Of a stretch of 64,000 nt of DNA, positions 62,562 through 64,000 are shown in pieces. How positions within the stretch are numbered: position 1 is the first letter of the stretch; each line of letters begins with the position of its first letter. The DNA lies in the NCBI GenBank assembly GCA_963693365.1, contig CAVNZM010000010.1, positions 6,758,001 to 6,822,000 of the forward strand, given 5' to 3'. This DNA comes from Amoebidium appalachense (lineage: Eukaryota; Ichthyosporea). Below the pieces are notes generated by a model that worked only from the letters and a program-made list of their open reading frames with translations, searched no databases and was not told the origin of the DNA. The translations under genes and the position numbers were made by a program.

Positions 62562-63521
62562 CTACAGACTGTCAGCCCACACCCTCAGCTCCTTTATGTG
62601 TGCAGGTGTTGTGCGGCAGCAGCCCCCAATCATGTTTGCACCAGCCCGGTGCCATTCCTTCGCCATCTCCAGATATCTCTCCGGGTGGCCCAACCCACTC
62701 CACGTCTTGGTTACGGGGTCATATTCCTCTCCCGAGTTGGGATACACGACTATGTGCTTGCTGGTGCTTTTCCTTACATTCGCGACCAGAGATGAAACAT
62801 GTTCCGGTGCCGTACAGTTGATACCAATAGCAACCACCTGCTCGTAAGGATTGAGCGCCCCTGCGCAGTCGGAAATTTTCTCCCCGTGGCATGTGGTCTC
62901 ACCATCACGACAACTAAACGAAAACCAAGCTGGCGTATCGGGGAACTCCGTCGATAGCAACTTCGCAAGTGCGAGTGCCTCGGAGAGACACGGAATTGTC
63001 TCACACGCCAAAGCATCGACCCCGGCCTGCACTAAGGCTGCTATGCGTGGCCTGTGAAAGTCGATCAACCCTTGCTCATCGATGTCATTATATTCGCCAG
63101 TATACTCCGCCCCGTTGGCCAAAAACGCACCGTAAGGACCTACAGATCCGGCCACCAGTGGCTTCATCCTTGAACTCCCCGACTCTCTCCCCCACGCCTC
63201 ATCTCTGGCCTGGGAAGCCAACGCCACCGACTTCGCTATCAGCTCTAGAGCCTTTTCCCTGTCAATTTCTTTCTTGGCGAAGCCTTCCACCGTTGCTTGG
63301 TAGCTTGCTGTGATTGATACATCTGCACCGGCCACATAGTAATCTTTGTGCACTGCCTCTATAACGCTAGGCCGTTCAAGGAGCACCTTGGCTGACCAGA
63401 GTCCATCCCTCAAATCCTCCCCTCTGTTTTCTAGCTCTGTTGCCAGCGCCCCGTCAACAATAACAAGGGGCCTTTCGGCAATTTGCGTAAAGAGTTGTGT
63501 GGGTGCTTTTGTAGAAGCCAT
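62562..63521 (-). CDS. Homocysteine S-methyltransferase, 319 residues, intronless
   Basis: Zn-dependent enzyme that methylates homocysteine to methionine, typically using S-methylmethionine or S-adenosylmethionine (MmuM/HMT family). Full length for the family. N-terminal [15 protein letters not shown] is the family opening (usual LLDGGLATELE). [11 protein letters not shown] matches the ITASYQA block. Zinc ligands are present: Cys236 in GINCTAP, and Cys301/Cys302 in [26 protein letters not shown] is the conserved central motif. No transit or signal peptide is obvious, so cytosolic. The absence of introns contrasts with most genes here; together with a bacterial-like family this could mean retroposition or transfer, but no composition shift is evident. 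Confidence 0.95.
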   Translation of the reverse strand: MASTKAPTQLFTQIAERPLVIVDGALATELENRGEDLRDGLWSAKVLLERPSVIEAVHKDYYVAGADVSITASYQATVEGFAKKEIDREKALELIAKSVALASQARDEAWGRESGSSRMKPLVAGSVGPYGAFLANGAEYTGEYNDIDEQGLIDFHRPRIAALVQAGVDALACETIPCLSEALALAKLLSTEFPDTPAWFSFSCRDGETTCHGEKISDCAGALNPYEQVVAIGINCTAPEHVSSLVANVRKSTSKHIVVYPNSGEEYDPVTKTWSGLGHPERYLEMAKEWHRAGANMIGGCCRTTPAHIKELRVWADSL

Positions 63522-63833
63522 ATTTTTTCTTTTTCACGCCCAACTTGGCGGAGTGTGTATTGTAGAGGTGCGCTGGACTGTTTGTATTAACAAACTTAGA
63601 ACACAGCAGGTCGTGTCTGACAGCAGACGTGTCAGGCAACTTCGTCAGCCTCCGGTCAGGCAAACCGAGCAAAATGACTTGAAATGAGCCACAGTGTCTG
63701 ACGTAATAGGCGTGACCTGATTGGGTCTTGGCACAAAGAAATCCCGCCAGTTGGACCGCCAGTTTTCGTGGTTATCCAATCAGTGCCTCCCGTCTGCAGG
63801 GTTCGAATCCCTGGTGGAGAAGGGGGCTATGGG

Positions 63834-63875
<42 letters not shown>

Positions 63876-64000
63876 TAGACTTGGAGGCCTTGGAGGGAGG
63901 GGGGGGGGGGGGGGGGGAGGATGGGGGGAGTGGGGAGAAGGGGGAAGGCTTTTGTGTGGAAACTATACTATGGTATGTACTGAAAAAGTTTTTGCCCAGC
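63522..64000. other. Promoter region of the methyltransferase gene, then poly-G
   Basis: Ordinary DNA to 63830, then G tracts 63838-63870 and 63899-63917. At 63803-63819 a GGGTTCGAATCCC B-box-like sequence has no matching acceptor or anticodon stems. Confidence 0.4.

Noticed and set aside
63740-63830. tRNA-like GGGTTCGAATCCC B box
   Set aside because: No complementary acceptor stem, no convincing anticodon stem and no A box at the right distance; at most a tRNA relic.

Overview
The window is nuclear DNA of a eukaryote: genes are split by GT-AG introns, there are TATA boxes, and there are LTR retrotransposons, a pogo-type DNA element and fold-back elements. The lineage cannot be fixed from the sequence. 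It uses selenium (a selD gene) and has an ankyrin-GATA fusion, a JmjC protein and a chromodomain gypsy element, which fits a protist or alga better than an animal or land plant (inference). The most conspicuous property is the amount of poly-C, poly-G, (CA)n, (GT)n and (GA)n in introns and intergenic DNA. Most long open frames rich in Pro, Gly, His/Thr or Cys/Val are artefacts of these tracts.

Layout. 877-6701 (+): the 3' seven exons of selenophosphate synthetase, with one MITE-like element in its last intron. 6702-11540: repeat-rich, no gene recognised. 11542-12788 (+): a small ATF4/GCN4-like bZIP factor whose leader carries two upstream ORFs. 13726-25181 (+): a leucine-rich-repeat protein of about 423 residues assembled from 13 short exons, with repeat-filled introns and a fold-back element. 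27099-28073 (-): an intronless secreted Cys-rich protein. 29404-33263: a compact LTR element with no recognisable pol. 35018-40722 (-): a complete 7-exon JmjC-domain protein of 577 residues. 41524-54229: a pogo-type element (18-bp inverted repeats, TA flanks) with a broken transposase, into which a 7.74-kb Ty3/gypsy chromodomain retrotransposon (42244-49984, minus strand, CCTAA target duplication, LTRs that differ at one site) has inserted. 56087-58464 (+): an ankyrin-repeat/GATA zinc-finger protein. 59684-60748 (+): possible exons of an unrecognised gene. 62562-63521 (-): a homocysteine S-methyltransferase.

The genes look like independent single-gene units and not a pathway cluster. The selenium, methionine and stress-bZIP genes touch sulfur/selenium and amino-acid metabolism, but nothing here shows that they are co-regulated. 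The strongest leads are: (1) an ATF4-like uORF layout in front of the bZIP gene; (2) introns built from complementary GT/CA and G/C tracts at opposite ends; (3) a gypsy element whose presumed primer-binding site matches the 5' part of a tRNA, not its 3' end, with an extra membrane-protein frame ahead of gag; (4) the nested pogo/gypsy locus.
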